The position numbers and the translations under genes were made by a program. From Dissophora ornata (lineage: Eukaryota > Mortierellomycota > Mortierellomycetes > Mortierellales > Mortierellaceae): DNA of 64,000 bases. The notes under the pieces are model-generated. The model had not been told where the DNA came from. It was given only the letters and a program-made list of their open reading frames with translations, and made no database searches. The stretch covers positions 1 through 64,000 of the forward strand of contig MU616602.1 in assembly GCA_025201705.1 (NCBI GenBank), in the 5' to 3' direction. Shown here piece after piece: positions 62,817-64,000 of the stretch. Every line of letters starts with the position of its first letter. Positions within the stretch are counted from its first letter, which is position 1.

Positions 62817-64000
62817 ATGACTGACAACCACTTCACCCTTGTTGATGGAGAGTCAACATTTCAAGCGCGACCCCCGCCAGGTAATGCAAACGCGCTTTGC
62901 TTTCAATTACGCGTTGCGCATGAACTCTCTGCATAACGCTATGGTGTTGGATGTCCATTCTCGTTATTTACCTACATTTTCTTTTTACTTCTTATAGCTG
63001 CGAAAAGACACCGTGAAAAAGATGCAGGTGAATAATTTATCTTTGGCTGTGTCTACGACCGTTTTCAAACGACCTCTTTGTTTTCATTCAGTCATCCATG
63101 GACACTGTAGAAGCTGCTAATATTCTTGGTTGCTCCCTTTACTTGTACGTCGTTTCTCTTACAAGCGCCCTCTTTCAAGAGGAAGCGTTATCATCCGCAC
63201 ACGCTGATGGATGCGATTGAGGAGGCTGGTCTTGCGGAAAAGGCTGTGGTGGATGGCCAATCTGACCTTTCTCGTCTAGACAACAAAGAAAGGGTCTCGT
63301 TGCTTGATTTCATTGGTCAGGGTGTTGACAGGACGGACACTTTCGACTCGTTGTCTAGAACTGCCCTCGAGTTAAAAGGCGTCGACATGAAAGGCGTCGA
63401 CAAGTTATCGGCTCCTCATGGCACCATATTTCCTGTTGTCGATACAAACGATCTCTATGTCAGAGAGGCTTACAAAGTTCTTTACGACACAATCCTCGGG
63501 ACGTTTGAGAACAATCGACCGTGCACTGGAAACGAGGTTGAGAAGCATGTCGTTGTTACAGGTACATCTGGGATCGGCAAATCGGCCTTCCTAGTGTACT
63601 TCGCCATCCGACTTCTTGCCGAGAGCGAAGACGACAACCCTCCGATGATCGTTTTCCACACCAAATGGAGAGCGGAGTGCTATGTCTTTGGAGGGCGCTC
63701 TACTGTCCGATCCGGGGGTATCGAGGCTTTTAAACCCTTTCTCAATCTGCCCGACACATGGTATTTTGTAGACAGCTCTCCTGACCCAGTACTCAGTCGA
63801 GCCAAGACCGTCATTTCAGCTTCGCCAAAGACCCTATTTTCCGAGGCCCACCAATATAAGGACGTCGACAGAAAGGTAGCATGGCGTTACTACATGGCCC
63901 CATGGAATCTGGAGGAGTTGAAGAAGTGCAGGATCAGTGTTGTCGGCTTCGAAGTGGTTCCTTTGGAAGTGGTGGAAGAACTCTACTCAAAGATAGGCGG
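62817..64000 (+). CDS. Crinkler (CRN)-type P-loop protein, 3' partial
   Basis: Exons 62817-62880, 62998-63027 and 63166 to the window edge read in phase. Crinklers are modular proteins first described as oomycete effectors; Mortierellomycota and Glomeromycota carry large families whose role is unknown. The start MTDNHFTLVDGEST resembles the fungal CRN header, but the header is cut short: it passes within about 25 residues into a basic segment (AAKRHREKDA, FKRKRYHPHTL), which could act in nuclear import. The conserved middle follows: DAIEEAGLAEKAVVDG, KLSAPHG, then a Walker A GTSGIGKSAF (about 63560-63590), a likely sensor/Walker B-like WYFVDSSPDP, and RAKTVISASPKTLF. The frame is open at the right end, so the C-terminal domain is unknown. 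It lies next to direct repeats and is the only effector-like gene seen. Confidence 0.75.

Overview
The window is nuclear DNA of a filamentous fungus, most likely an early-diverging one of the Mortierella/Linnemannia type (Mortierellomycota). Genes are spliced, with mostly short (about 45-250 nt) GT-AG introns that often carry CTAAT/CTAAC branch points. The gene set is fungal: Cdc11-type septin, beta'-COP, Bre1, Spt23/Mga2-like factor, complex I B15-like subunit, DGAT2. A Crinkler-type protein at the right edge and a complete MYSM1-like deubiquitinase, absent from budding yeast, both point away from Ascomycota. The placement is an inference from protein resemblance; no alignment was run.

Left part (1-24.2 kb): the 3' part of a multi-pass membrane protein with a disordered tail (+); a SANT-SWIRM-JAMM histone H2A deubiquitinase (MYSM1-like, -); a polyglutamine-rich two-finger C2H2 factor resembling Crz1 (-); a 2.7-kb non-coding interval; an Spt23/Mga2-like IPT-ankyrin factor without a membrane anchor (+); replication protein A subunit 2 (+); coatomer beta' (-); and a TatD-type metal-dependent hydrolase (+).

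Middle (24.5-45 kb): a Cdc11-type septin (-); a very long TCP11/Sok1 protein probably built from two open frames joined by one intron (+); a propeller-like/TRP-type ion channel (-); an island containing a decayed antisense LSU rRNA copy and a Ty3/gypsy reverse-transcriptase fragment; and the H2B ubiquitin ligase Bre1 (-).

Right part (45.8-64 kb): an ELYS-type nucleoporin (+), a TM2-domain membrane protein (-), cysteine dioxygenase (-), a Pdx1/PDHX-like E3-binding protein with a lost catalytic histidine (+), DGAT2 (+), LSM5 (-), a complex I B15/NDUFB4-like subunit (+), ARF1 (+) and a partial Crinkler-type P-loop protein (+). The genes are unrelated housekeeping and regulatory loci with no operon-like cluster. 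Two themes recur: histone ubiquitination (MYSM1-like eraser, Bre1 writer) and acyl-lipid supply (Spt23/Mga2-like factor, PDH component X, DGAT2). Both groupings are by function only, not by demonstrated linkage.

I read splice sites by eye using GT/AG signals, phase and family resemblance. Where exon sums are given they close in frame. The ion channel and the first gene are only partly resolved.
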